64,000 nucleotides of DNA. Origin: Aquimarina acroporae (GTDB lineage Bacteria; Bacteroidota; Bacteroidia; Flavobacteriales; Flavobacteriaceae). The notes below the pieces were generated by a model, which saw only the letters and a list, made by a program, of their open reading frames with translations, had not been told where the DNA came from and did not search any database. This document shows, in pieces, positions 1 through 9,379 of the stretch. Numbering within the stretch: position 1 is the stretch's first letter; each line of letters opens with the position of its first letter. The position numbers were made by a program, and so were the translations under genes. The stretch covers positions 248,001-312,000 of the forward strand of contig NZ_JALPRE010000007.1 in the NCBI RefSeq assembly GCF_023195925.1. Reading direction: 5' to 3'.

Positions 1-1
1 C

Positions 2-3000
2 TTGTACATCAAAGTCTAAACTTTGATCTTTTGGCAGGTCTATCGAAAGTGTTTTCTGATGTAATTCTTGTTTTAAATTTACAGTAGCCTCAAAGCAAGT
101 AACCGCAAAATCAGAATCTTCACTTTGTACGACAACTTTAAAACTATCTTTTGATAGTCGTGTCGTTATAAATCTCACAATATTATTACCCTTTTCAGGA
201 ATAAATATCGATTTGTCAATCTTCAAATTTTCAAATTCCCAAACCGTATTTTCCTGTTGAGATAATGCCTGACAACATTGCGCCATTCCTTCAAGAATCA
301 TTACCGTAGGAAACACATATTGACCATTGAACACGTGATCTTTTAAATACTTATCATCATCAAGGTTAACCGATACTTCTGAAACCATCTCAACACCGGG
401 AATATAATCTCTCACATCGCCAATAAATCTCCCCAGAGAAAATCGTTGTTTCGAAAATATGATAGTTCCAATGTTATTGAATCTACTAGTGATCACAAAT
501 CGCCCAGTAGCCTCATTATCTGCATACAGGCTTTGTAATTTTTCAATGCCTTGTTTTACAGGAATTGGCCATACTCCTTGAGCTTTTAAATGCTCTATAC
601 TATTTAATGCAACCCCCATACCGGTTTCATCCCAAACCGACCATTCTAAGGTCATACATTTGCATCGAGGAAACTCTTTTTGAAGTTGTGTCGTATAAAT
701 TGCTAACTGATCATTGGCCCAGGCATAATCTGCATTTCTTTGCATTCCGCTTTGGGCAATTATAGATCCATAACTTACAATTGTTTTTACCTCATCGATA
801 TTTTGCAGGCCAGTGATGATATTATCAAGTCCTTCGATCTTAACCTTAGTAGTTTCCCTAAAATGCGCTAATGTTAACTCCTGAATAGGTTTTGGTCTAT
901 TAATTCCTGCCCCATGAAGAATATGATGTACATCTCCCCATTTGTCATGTACTTCTTTGAGTACTTTATGCATTTTTATGGTATCACAAACATCTACAGC
1001 ATAGTATTCAAAACTTATATTATGCTCTTTTAAAAGTTCTAAATTTTTTGATAACAATGCATCTTTATCTGGTTGAGCTCTTCCGATTAATATTGCTTGA
1101 GCACCATATGATTTTGACAATGCCAGAACTGATTCGAAGGTGATTCCTTTTCCTCCTCCTGTAGCCAAAATCACATCTCCTTCAGAAATGGCCTTTGTCT
1201 TTTTACCTCTTTTAGGAAAGTAAACGCTATACTCAGATTCTGTTCGACTTTCGTGATTATCATAATGCACTTCTTTGTATTTCCCTATATATGAAAGCTC
1301 TTGTTCTACAATCTTTAAGTTATCATCAATATCTTCTGCAAGACTCAATGTCATTGCAAGATCTATCTGAGAATTTTCTTGTAAATAGGTTTTAAATACC
1401 GGCTTTAAATCCTTTGTAGTTTCTTGACCTACAATTTCGACCAATACAAAAGTGGTGTACTTATCGTTTTGCAAATTGTGGATAAAATCAAGAAAATGAG
1501 CAAGAATATTATCTTTTGAATCTGACCTGTACACAAATATGATTCCATCATTTATTTGTAGTTTCTTCGACTTTAATTTAGTTGCCCAATCCTTTGCAAT
1601 TCCTGAAATGTCTTTAACAACAATTTCTCCTTGTGATTTTTTTAAGTTGGTTTTAATTAATTTTCTTGAAACCGCGCTTCTCTTAAAAACATGAGTCCAA
1701 TGATGCACATTTTCAAAAGAAACATCGTTATTTGCTTTTCCATTTCTTGTATTTACTTCACCCTTAAAAATTAGTTGGCTTAGTTCTTTCAAAGTACCAT
1801 CTCCATTTGCCAAAAGTGAAGCCTCAGAGAATACTTTATGATCTCGATTAAAAGTTTTTGCTACGAGCGAAACTATTTCTGTGATCACCAAAGAATTTAA
1901 ATGTAACTGTGACAAAATTCTATCGTCATCGGTAATTTCGGATGATGGAATCTCTGTTTTAGCACTAATCAGGTTTTTGATGTAAGATAGAACACCTTCT
2001 TCAGAATCTACAACTTCCAAGTTTGTTCCTCTACTTGTAGTATCTGAAGTAACTTTCTTTGATTTTTTTACTGTTCTCGAAGCACCTAAAGGTGAAGAGC
2101 TCCCAACATCTTTTTTCTCACAGGGATTTTCTAAAACATCTAATTCCCAGTTGCCAATATCTATAGTTCTATAAAATCTGTTAATTGCTAACTCTTCAAA
2201 CAATACATCTTCTCCTGCTACAAAAGCTAGTGAAAGCGCATTTAGTAATCCTTTGGTAGAAGAGTTTCCAAAATCTATCCCTACTATATGTACTTCTTTG
2301 TCATTTTTCAAAGATTTGGTGAGCGTTTTCCCAGGTCCAACTTCTATAAATATTCCTTTTTCATTCTTTATGTTTTCTATAGCTTGAGTAAATCGAACTG
2401 GCTTTTCTATTTGTTCAAATAGATGTTCTTTAATATTTACATTTTCATCCAAACTTTGACCAGAAACCGTAGAAATGACAGATTTTGTAAGAGGATTAAA
2501 TTCTAATCTTTCCAGTTCCTTTTTGAATTCTTTAGCTGCATTTTGCATCATAGGTGTGTGAAACGCATGAGAGACTTTTAATCTCGTACTTCGAATCTCA
2601 TTCTCAAAAGCAGATGCTTCTATCTGATCAATAATTTTTCTGTTTCCTCCTACTACATAATTATTTACTCCATTATATCCAGTAATCACTGCATTACTGC
2701 CATTTAAAAGTTTAGATATTTCTTTATCCCCACATTGCAATGCTAACATAGCTCCGTTGGGTTCTCCATATTCTGACATTGCATTACCTCTTACCTTTGC
2801 AATCTCCAAAGCTTGTTGTTTACTAATGGAATTTGCCCAAGCCAAAGCCGATATTTCACCAAGGCTATGACCAATAGCATGATCTGCATGTATTCCAAGA
2901 CTTGAAAGTAACTCTATAGATTCGAGAGTTTTTGAAACAATTGAGAATTGCGCCACCTTGGTATCAACAATGTGATCACAGCAAACGGTATCTTTTAACG

Positions 3001-4858
3001 GTGAGGTTTCTTCATGTTTTTGACGCCCAATGGCTTCCATTAAGTTTTCAAAACCACCAAGATTATTATAAATAGGAGCCCCTTGGCCTGGAAATAAAAA
3101 TGTAATAGGTTTTCTTTCATCAGTAGTAGTGAAATAAATTCCCTTTTCTGAATCTACCCAAAACACTTCTTCCTTTTCTATTAAGGGCAATACTTCTAAT
3201 ATTTGATCTAACAACTGTTCTGGTCTGTGGCTTACAAAACACACTTTCCAGGTTCCTGCATTCTTAAATTGAGAAGTTAAGGTTATCGATAAATCGGTAA
3301 GTTCTGAAAATGAAAGCTTTCCTACTTTGGTTAACAGTACCTTTAATTGATTTATTAAGGTCTGTTTGTTTGGTGCTGCGACGGGAAAAACTTCATAATC
3401 TCTACTTGTTCTTGCAATACTTTTGATTTTAGAAGAAATCTTCGGTAGTTTTTTGGCAACTTCTTCACTTTGCATAGTGAGATGCACATTGATTCCTCCA
3501 AAACCAAATGATGAAACAGATGCTCTTCTCTCTCCTTTATGTTCCAAATATTTTGGAGTTTTGGCCAAGGCTAAAGTATCTGTATTTGATTGTAGTATAG
3601 GGTGAACCTCGTTATCGATCTTAGATCCAGGTATTATTCCATTTTTAACAGCAAGAGCAGCTTTAATTACTCCTGCTATACCAGCTGCAGCTTTGGTATG
3701 ACCAATTAAATGTTTTACAGAACCCACCAAAGGCATTTTATATTTCTGCTCCCCAAATTTCTTTAACTCATCTACCAGTGCTGTAAGCTCAACCTGATCA
3801 CCCAATGGTGTTCCGGTACCATGTGCTTCAAACATATCGACATCTGTAATGTTATATCCAGCATTTTGATATGCTCTTTCTAAAGCTAGTCTTTGAGTTT
3901 CTGGTTTGGGACGAGTCATCCCTCCTTTTCCATCTGATGATATTCCCCAACCTTTTATTACAGAATACATCGGGATTCCCTTCGAAATTGCTTCAGATTC
4001 TTTCATCAAAACAACAACACCACATCCTTCACCAGGAAAAAAACCTTGTGATCTATTGCTAAAAACTTCCATATTATCTCTTGCCAGTGCTCCATTTCTA
4101 GCAAAACCAATTACTTCAAACGGATCGATACTGAGGTCTACTCCTCCCACTAAGACTACATCCATTTCTCCATTTAAAATGGCATTACAACCATTGGTTA
4201 CTGCCAAAAGCGATGAAGAACATGCCCCATCTACAGTATATCCGCCACCGTTAAAATTGAAGTAGTTGCAAATTCTCCCTGCAATTGTGTTACTTAAGCC
4301 CCCCGCCAACGTATCTGCATCAGGAACCGGAAAAGGTTCTTTATAGATATTTTCCATATTCTCAATAATCGAAGTGATTTCTTGAGAACCATATTTCATT
4401 CCGGTTAATGTTGATTCTAATACTTTTGACACATAAGGCCAGCGTAAACGCATTTGATTTGCCCGAGTGAATTCCCCATTTAAAGAATTACCAATGATTA
4501 CCCCTGTTCGTTCCTTTACTAGTCCTTCGCCATTTTCAAATCCTGCATCTTTTAAGGCCCCATATGCAACATCTAAAGCCAACCAATGTACCATATCTGT
4601 TTGTTCAAATGTAGATTTAGATATTCTATATTTGACTCTATCAAAATGATACCCAGTTAACACAGCGGCTTTCTTGGAGTAGGTAGTATCTTCATCGACA
4701 TCATCAGAACCATAGTATGCCAAATCAAGTCTCTTTTTAGGCATTTCTCTAAATTGTCTTCGTAGTGACAATATATTTTCCCAATACTCTTGAATAGAAT
4801 TGGCTCCAGGATACCTACAATCCATACCAACTATGGCAATTCCTTCTCTATTTTTCAT
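2..4858 (-). CDS. Iterative type I polyketide synthase, enediyne-PKS-like (3' end beyond window)
   Basis: Likely builds a polyene chain in the cytoplasm from malonyl units. My translation gives 1619 residues before the left edge. Seen in order: ketosynthase with active-site Cys213 (motif DGACSSS), His346 (EAHGTGTPLG) and His387 (GHT); acyltransferase with Ser665 in GHSLGE; one carrier domain with Ser989 in LHLNSL; ketoreductase with a TGGGKGI nucleotide-binding motif near 1230; dehydratase with His1508 in DHVFNG followed by FPTVM. KS-AT-ACP-KR-DH with a single carrier domain and the non-canonical LHLNS serine motif fits the enediyne PKS family better than PUFA synthases, which carry several tandem ACPs and a canonical DSL motif. 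The start is the ATG at 4858, directly before KNREGIAIVG. It is the last visible gene of a minus-strand operon, 91 bases after the UnbV-like gene. The C-terminus, where actinomycete homologues carry a phosphopantetheinyl transferase domain, is not visible. The final product is unknown. Confidence 0.85.
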   Translation of the reverse strand, partial: MKNREGIAIVGMDCRYPGANSIQEYWENILSLRRQFREMPKKRLDLAYYGSDDVDEDTTYSKKAAVLTGYHFDRVKYRISKSTFEQTDMVHWLALDVAYGALKDAGFENGEGLVKERTGVIIGNSLNGEFTRANQMRLRWPYVSKVLESTLTGMKYGSQEITSIIENMENIYKEPFPVPDADTLAGGLSNTIAGRICNYFNFNGGGYTVDGACSSSLLAVTNGCNAILNGEMDVVLVGGVDLSIDPFEVIGFARNGALARDNMEVFSNRSQGFFPGEGCGVVVLMKESEAISKGIPMYSVIKGWGISSDGKGGMTRPKPETQRLALERAYQNAGYNITDVDMFEAHGTGTPLGDQVELTALVDELKKFGEQKYKMPLVGSVKHLIGHTKAAAGIAGVIKAALAVKNGIIPGSKIDNEVHPILQSNTDTLALAKTPKYLEHKGERRASVSSFGFGGINVHLTMQSEEVAKKLPKISSKIKSIARTSRDYEVFPVAAPNKQTLINQLKVLLTKVGKLSFSELTDLSITLTSQFKNAGTWKVCFVSHRPEQLLDQILEVLPLIEKEEVFWVDSEKGIYFTTTDERKPITFLFPGQGAPIYNNLGGFENLMEAIGRQKHEETSPLKDTVCCDHIVDTKVAQFSIVSKTLESIELLSSLGIHADHAIGHSLGEISALAWANSISKQQALEIAKVRGNAMSEYGEPNGAMLALQCGDKEISKLLNGSNAVITGYNGVNNYVVGGNRKIIDQIEASAFENEIRSTRLKVSHAFHTPMMQNAAKEFKKELERLEFNPLTKSVISTVSGQSLDENVNIKEHLFEQIEKPVRFTQAIENIKNEKGIFIEVGPGKTLTKSLKNDKEVHIVGIDFGNSSTKGLLNALSLAFVAGEDVLFEELAINRFYRTIDIGNWELDVLENPCEKKDVGSSSPLGASRTVKKSKKVTSDTTSRGTNLEVVDSEEGVLSYIKNLISAKTEIPSSEITDDDRILSQLHLNSLVITEIVSLVAKTFNRDHKVFSEASLLANGDGTLKELSQLIFKGEVNTRNGKANNDVSFENVHHWTHVFKRSAVSRKLIKTNLKKSQGEIVVKDISGIAKDWATKLKSKKLQINDGIIFVYRSDSKDNILAHFLDFIHNLQNDKYTTFVLVEIVGQETTKDLKPVFKTYLQENSQIDLAMTLSLAEDIDDNLKIVEQELSYIGKYKEVHYDNHESRTESEYSVYFPKRGKKTKAISEGDVILATGGGKGITFESVLALSKSYGAQAILIGRAQPDKDALLSKNLELLKEHNISFEYYAVDVCDTIKMHKVLKEVHDKWGDVHHILHGAGINRPKPIQELTLAHFRETTKVKIEGLDNIITGLQNIDEVKTIVSYGSIIAQSGMQRNADYAWANDQLAIYTTQLQKEFPRCKCMTLEWSVWDETGMGVALNSIEHLKAQGVWPIPVKQGIEKLQSLYADNEATGRFVITSRFNNIGTIIFSKQRFSLGRFIGDVRDYIPGVEMVSEVSVNLDDDKYLKDHVFNGQYVFPTVMILEGMAQCCQALSQQENTVWEFENLKIDKSIFIPEKGNNIVRFITTRLSKDSFKVVVQSEDSDFAVTCFEATVNLKQELHQKTLSIDLPKDQSLDFDVQ

Positions 4859-4949
4859 AATAAAAATTGTTTTTGAAAATTTCTATTGTGCTATGCGAGG
4901 GGATCCAGCAGAATTAGCAGCAGCAACAGAAGAAATCTTAGTGTGATAA

Positions 4950-7670
4950 TTAATTTGAGTCTGGTTTCCAGGTTACCTCTTTGTTTCCTTTTGAGATGTG
5001 TAACACCCCATTTGCCAGGTTTTCTACATTAAACTCCTCGACAGTTTGATTTTTATCAGGCCATTCTACTCTTATTTTGGTAGCTGTTTCTGTACCCAGT
5101 CCAAAATGCAAATGCCCAGAGTAGTTTGAAAGAAAACCTCCTCCTCCAACTCGTTTTACTCTCATTTGTTTATCATTTAGAAACACTTTTGCCCCAACTG
5201 CATTTCTATTAAAGGTATCTTTGGTAGTATCTTCTATTTGAATTTTTATGTAGTTTCCACCTTTATGTGTATTTAAAAACACTCTGGAACTTCCCGGTTC
5301 AAAATTGGTTGGCGTTGGAAAATTAGCATCATGAGCAGGCAACACCCTTATTTTACCATCAATCTCTGCTTTTAAGTTCACAGCATTAGACCTTCTGGAA
5401 TCATAACCTCCCATATTTCTAACGACTAAATCTTCATAACCATCATTATTAAGATCTGCAGCCACTACAGCTCTTCCTTCTTCTGCCAATTGTATCATAG
5501 ATTGATTAGATACTTTTTGCAAAACTTCGGGGCCTTGTAATCCCCATACATCTGCATCATAGCTATAAACCATACTACGTTTTCCCCAGTTTTTTGTTGG
5601 AGATTTACGATACATATACCCATCGGAGTCTAATTTATCATACTTGAGCTCATGAATATTAAATAAATTGTATTCTGCAGTATAATCTTTAAAACTCAAC
5701 ACCTCATTTGGCTTTGTAGCATTAACCAATAATCTTCCGGGGCCAGTTCCCATGATAGGAAATATCCCTCCACCTCTTCCATAAAGGCAACCGATCCAAT
5801 AGAGGTCTAATTTTCCGTCGTTTTGAACATCAATTGGAGTAGACCCCCAGGCAAATTCGTATGGATCTAGGCTATTAATATCGTAAGGCACCAATTCTCC
5901 ACCGGGAATAAATGGCCTCACATTATTTGGAAGGGACGCATCTGGCGGAAGAATGGTTGAGTGTTCAACCTTTGTTTTCATTTCATTTTTGAAATCTTGT
6001 CCATCTACAATAGCATGCATTGCCCTATGCCTATTGGCAAAGTATTGTTGCGCCATGGTCCCCACAGTCATTACTGGATTTAAAATCATATTGGCATCTG
6101 GATAAGAAAACGCAAAATTCATTGATGATCCGCCTAAGTTACCCGCAAACAAATCTTCTTTCCCGTCATTATTGTAATCACCAGGAGAGAATGTCATCCA
6201 GTATCCTGTTTTATCTGATCTTGCATATTCTTTTGGTTGTACAAAGCGTTTTCCTTTATCATTAATATAAAGACGCATCCAACCCAGATCATTAGCTACC
6301 CAGATATCAGGATACCCATCATTATTCACATCTTGTGTTACAGATGACCATGACAATTGCCCATGTTCAGACTCTTGTCCGTTAATTTTTAACCATTCTG
6401 GCTGATATTTTTCAAAATGCATAAAAGCCAAGGAATATTCTTTGGGAAGTATAGGCCATCGCTTTAATCTATAGTAATACGGCATCGGATTATCTTCATC
6501 ATACACCCCATCTACGTTCATCTCTCCAGATTTTTCGATAAATTTTAACTCTCCAGTTTCTACTAATTGATTAATATATAATTGGTTCGCCCCACCCGAA
6601 TTCATTCGTGAACCACCAGGCCAGTAGTCTTCATCCATAGCATTTCCCTCAAAAATATCCAGGTCCCCATCGAGATCAAAATCTGCTGCCAAAACCGAGA
6701 AAGTATTTCTTTGCCCTGAAAGTCCACTTTCAACAGATATATCCTTCCACTCGGGCAATCCATCGTTATCTTTATCTCCCATATTTAAGAAGATAGAATT
6801 AGCCCCCATAAACTCTTCTCCTCTTCCGGTTTGATGTTTATCATGTGTATTATCTCTTGGAGTATAGCCTTTTACAAAACCTAACCCTTGACTTTTCATT
6901 GGCACCTTTACATTATTTGCCTGTCGTCCTACTGGTCTCACAAACTGCCCTAATATCCTTTGCGTTTCTGGAGAAGACCAAACCATACCTTCTAGACCAT
7001 TTCCGACAATTAGATCATTTAGCCCATCTCCATTAAGGTCTACTGAAACAGCAGTTTGCGCGTTTCGTCCTTTTCGTTCTTTACTATCAAGAACACTTTT
7101 TCTAGGATATAGGTAATTTTCGATTAACAGCTCTTCTTCTTGATAGGTTTCATTTTCTGCTGCCAATTCTGATGCTATTTTATACACTGGTGCCCCCAAA
7201 CTATCATTACCCATATTGATGTATAAGGCATTATGCTGTAAACGCGCTTTGTCTAGTATTACGCCTTTATCGGTAGTTGGTCTCACCCAGTTATCGCCAG
7301 GATTAAGAAAGTAAGCATCGATTTTTTCATCTCCATTTGCATCAAATAAGAGTAACCCGCATGATCCATATTGCCCCGCAAAAGTTCCCCAATGTTTGGC
7401 TTCATCATCAAACGGTTCAATTTCTTTGAAAGGTTGCGGTGTATCTAAAGACTCAAATGAAGATTTGTCTAATGCCTGATATTCTTTCTTTTCAATATCG
7501 AATAGAATATCATCTTCAGACTGAATAAATTCGTTATCGAATTTTGCGGTTACATTGGTAACCTGACTTACTTTAAACAACACAATGTTATGGAATACAA
7601 TAGCAAAAATGACTAATGAAACCAGCGCTGTAATGAATATAAATTTCTTTTTGTTATACTTAATTCTCAT
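4950..7670 (-). CDS. Membrane-anchored FG-GAP/VCBS repeat protein with C-terminal ASPIC/UnbV domain
   Basis: 906 residues. A basic N-terminus and one hydrophobic segment (about 9-31) indicate a signal anchor, with the rest outside the cytoplasm. The body holds many calcium-binding-type repeats of the form DxNxDGxxD (for example DLNGDGLND, DVNNDGYPD, DYNNDGKED, DVQNDGKLD, DLNNDGYED), typical of FG-GAP/VCBS propellers. The last ~110 residues match ASPIC_UnbV: NRNAVGAKV, a GGGGFLSNYSG stretch, LHFGLG and VEWPD. UnbV is named after the conserved enediyne-cassette protein of unknown function. Such repeat proteins are also common in Bacteroidota for other purposes, so the link rests mainly on context: it lies between the PKS and a DUF1702 gene, all on one strand. 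It is the second-last visible gene of the operon. Its biochemical role is not known. Confidence 0.85.
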   Translation of the reverse strand: MRIKYNKKKFIFITALVSLVIFAIVFHNIVLFKVSQVTNVTAKFDNEFIQSEDDILFDIEKKEYQALDKSSFESLDTPQPFKEIEPFDDEAKHWGTFAGQYGSCGLLLFDANGDEKIDAYFLNPGDNWVRPTTDKGVILDKARLQHNALYINMGNDSLGAPVYKIASELAAENETYQEEELLIENYLYPRKSVLDSKERKGRNAQTAVSVDLNGDGLNDLIVGNGLEGMVWSSPETQRILGQFVRPVGRQANNVKVPMKSQGLGFVKGYTPRDNTHDKHQTGRGEEFMGANSIFLNMGDKDNDGLPEWKDISVESGLSGQRNTFSVLAADFDLDGDLDIFEGNAMDEDYWPGGSRMNSGGANQLYINQLVETGELKFIEKSGEMNVDGVYDEDNPMPYYYRLKRWPILPKEYSLAFMHFEKYQPEWLKINGQESEHGQLSWSSVTQDVNNDGYPDIWVANDLGWMRLYINDKGKRFVQPKEYARSDKTGYWMTFSPGDYNNDGKEDLFAGNLGGSSMNFAFSYPDANMILNPVMTVGTMAQQYFANRHRAMHAIVDGQDFKNEMKTKVEHSTILPPDASLPNNVRPFIPGGELVPYDINSLDPYEFAWGSTPIDVQNDGKLDLYWIGCLYGRGGGIFPIMGTGPGRLLVNATKPNEVLSFKDYTAEYNLFNIHELKYDKLDSDGYMYRKSPTKNWGKRSMVYSYDADVWGLQGPEVLQKVSNQSMIQLAEEGRAVVAADLNNDGYEDLVVRNMGGYDSRRSNAVNLKAEIDGKIRVLPAHDANFPTPTNFEPGSSRVFLNTHKGGNYIKIQIEDTTKDTFNRNAVGAKVFLNDKQMRVKRVGGGGFLSNYSGHLHFGLGTETATKIRVEWPDKNQTVEEFNVENLANGVLHISKGNKEVTWKPDSN

Positions 7671-7855
7671 GGTTTTGTGAATTAATCGGTTATTGTGGTT
7701 GATTTAAAAATTTGCAATACTCCTCCTAGTCTGTATTTTCAAAAACACTGAAAATCAGACACTTAAATTCATAAAATAATTTGCATAACCCTGCTGTATA
7801 AGGCATTACAGCTACGGGAACATGAATAAATTTAAATTATAAAGGAAGATTGAAT

Positions 7856-9349
7856 TTATCGTAGATTATCATCTCGATAAGAAAAATATACAGGTGTGAT
7901 GTAATTATCTGTAGACTTCTTTTGTTGCTCTATTAAATTGTTAGGAATAGGAATTCTATACTTTACTATATCTGTAATACGTTCATATGATGTAAATGTA
8001 ACATCCCAATGTGGCGTTTCTGCAAATGGAAAACTTCGTATAAATACTTGTTCTAATCCTTCATTATGAGAATTAAGTGCAATTAAATCTCCATTTTTTT
8101 CCTCTGCCAGGTAAGCATAACTAGGACAAAAACCCTGATCGATCAACATTTTTCTCCTTTCTGCCAAGCCGCTGGCAGATAAAATCCCTACTCCAAAACC
8201 GTGAAGGGTAAAATCTTCTTGATTTACCAAGAGATTCAAAGGAAGATTTCCAACGATAAGGCTTTTACCTCCTTCTAAATTTATTTTGAGTTCTAAATAG
8301 TCTAAATTATCATCTTTTAGTTGCCCAAGATCAAAGTTGAATGAAGTTTTAGGTTTAACTCTATTAATATCTACAGATTTTGGACTTAGGTATTCTTTAA
8401 AATCAAAATCTTTTTTACTTTTTATCGAATAAATCCCTGGAGGTATAAACTCTGCCATTTTTACTGGGTTCTCTAATACATCAGACAATTTCTTCGGAGG
8501 TCTATACCCTTCTTCTTGCTTGGCAACAACGAAATTTTTGGCTAGCTTTCTTCTTGATCCTTGAGAAGAATAACTTATTTCTTCATCTATTACTGATATG
8601 GATTCTGAACGAGAGGTACTATTAAGTGTCCTTAACCTATTAAGATCTATTTTGGTTCTACCTTCACGCCATTCTAATGCATTTTTTACATCTTCATAGG
8701 ATAATTTATTCACTTTTGCAGTCATTTCATAGTACTTATCCATGGGAAAATTAAACCATGAGTGATACATTTCACCAGTTTTATCTGATGCACTTAATTC
8801 CCATAGTCCTGGGCTTAAGCAATTGTTCACAACACTCAATCGAATAGGTTTAAATCGAGTATTGGGCTGAAAACCGTAATCATCCTCTAGCCTCCAGGGC
8901 ATTTCTGCACTTAGATTGGTTTCAAAATGAGTAAACACATCATTTTCATGACCATACGGAAAACTTAGTCCGTTCCGAGAGTATTCTGCCATCATGAGAT
9001 TAAAAAAATCGAAATCATCAGGTTGACTTCCAAACTTGTAATGTAATCTTGGTACAAGATACCGTAACGGAATGTTCTTTGCTTCAAAAAATAAATTATC
9101 TTTTTGACTATCTTTCAAACCAAATGATATATCTGCCAAAAGATCTTTATCTATTTCTATTTTTATTTGATCTGTGTCTTCCAGAATATGATGTCCTCGA
9201 AGGAAAGACTGGGTAGATGGTGTATATCGATACCCATTATCTGCAATTTCTTCTTTATTACTGGAAATACCTATGGTATAACTTTCTCTTTTGCAAGAAA
9301 AGAATATAGTGATCCCTATAAAAAAGAATCTTAAACTACTCTTTTTCAT
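7856..9349 (-). CDS. Putative lipoprotein of unknown function inside the PKS operon
   Basis: 497 residues, family not recognised. The N-terminus is a lipoprotein signal: basic start, hydrophobic stretch and a lipobox-like FFSC with Cys19, followed by KRES. The mature part is rich in acidic and aromatic residues with no further membrane segment, so a soluble periplasmic or outer-membrane-tethered protein is likely. A central segment, roughly residues 150-260, resembles no motif I know. A charged linker near 260-290 is rich in Ser and Arg. It starts 30 bases after the DUF1702 gene and precedes the UnbV-like gene by 185 bases, so it is probably co-transcribed with both. A role in exporting, binding or protecting against the polyketide product is inference from position only. 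Confidence 0.75.
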   Translation of the reverse strand: MKKSSLRFFFIGITIFFSCKRESYTIGISSNKEEIADNGYRYTPSTQSFLRGHHILEDTDQIKIEIDKDLLADISFGLKDSQKDNLFFEAKNIPLRYLVPRLHYKFGSQPDDFDFFNLMMAEYSRNGLSFPYGHENDVFTHFETNLSAEMPWRLEDDYGFQPNTRFKPIRLSVVNNCLSPGLWELSASDKTGEMYHSWFNFPMDKYYEMTAKVNKLSYEDVKNALEWREGRTKIDLNRLRTLNSTSRSESISVIDEEISYSSQGSRRKLAKNFVVAKQEEGYRPPKKLSDVLENPVKMAEFIPPGIYSIKSKKDFDFKEYLSPKSVDINRVKPKTSFNFDLGQLKDDNLDYLELKINLEGGKSLIVGNLPLNLLVNQEDFTLHGFGVGILSASGLAERRKMLIDQGFCPSYAYLAEEKNGDLIALNSHNEGLEQVFIRSFPFAETPHWDVTFTSYERITDIVKYRIPIPNNLIEQQKKSTDNYITPVYFSYRDDNLR

Positions 9350-9379
9350 AAAAACTTGTTTTATAAGATTAAAAAAATA

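Noticed and set aside
3423..4649. Several plus-strand open frames inside the PKS gene
   Set aside because: They are antisense shadows of the ketosynthase region and show no signal peptide, domain or start signal.
2..4858. PKS as a PfaA-type polyunsaturated fatty acid synthase
   Set aside because: Only one carrier domain with an LHLNS motif, and no pfaB-D neighbours; DUF1702 and UnbV-like neighbours favour the enediyne family.
4859..4949. Short open reading frame ending in AGSPRIAQ on the minus strand between the UnbV-like and PKS genes
   Set aside because: About 25 codons with no ATG or other clear start; compositionally odd (Ala/Ser-rich) but too short to support.
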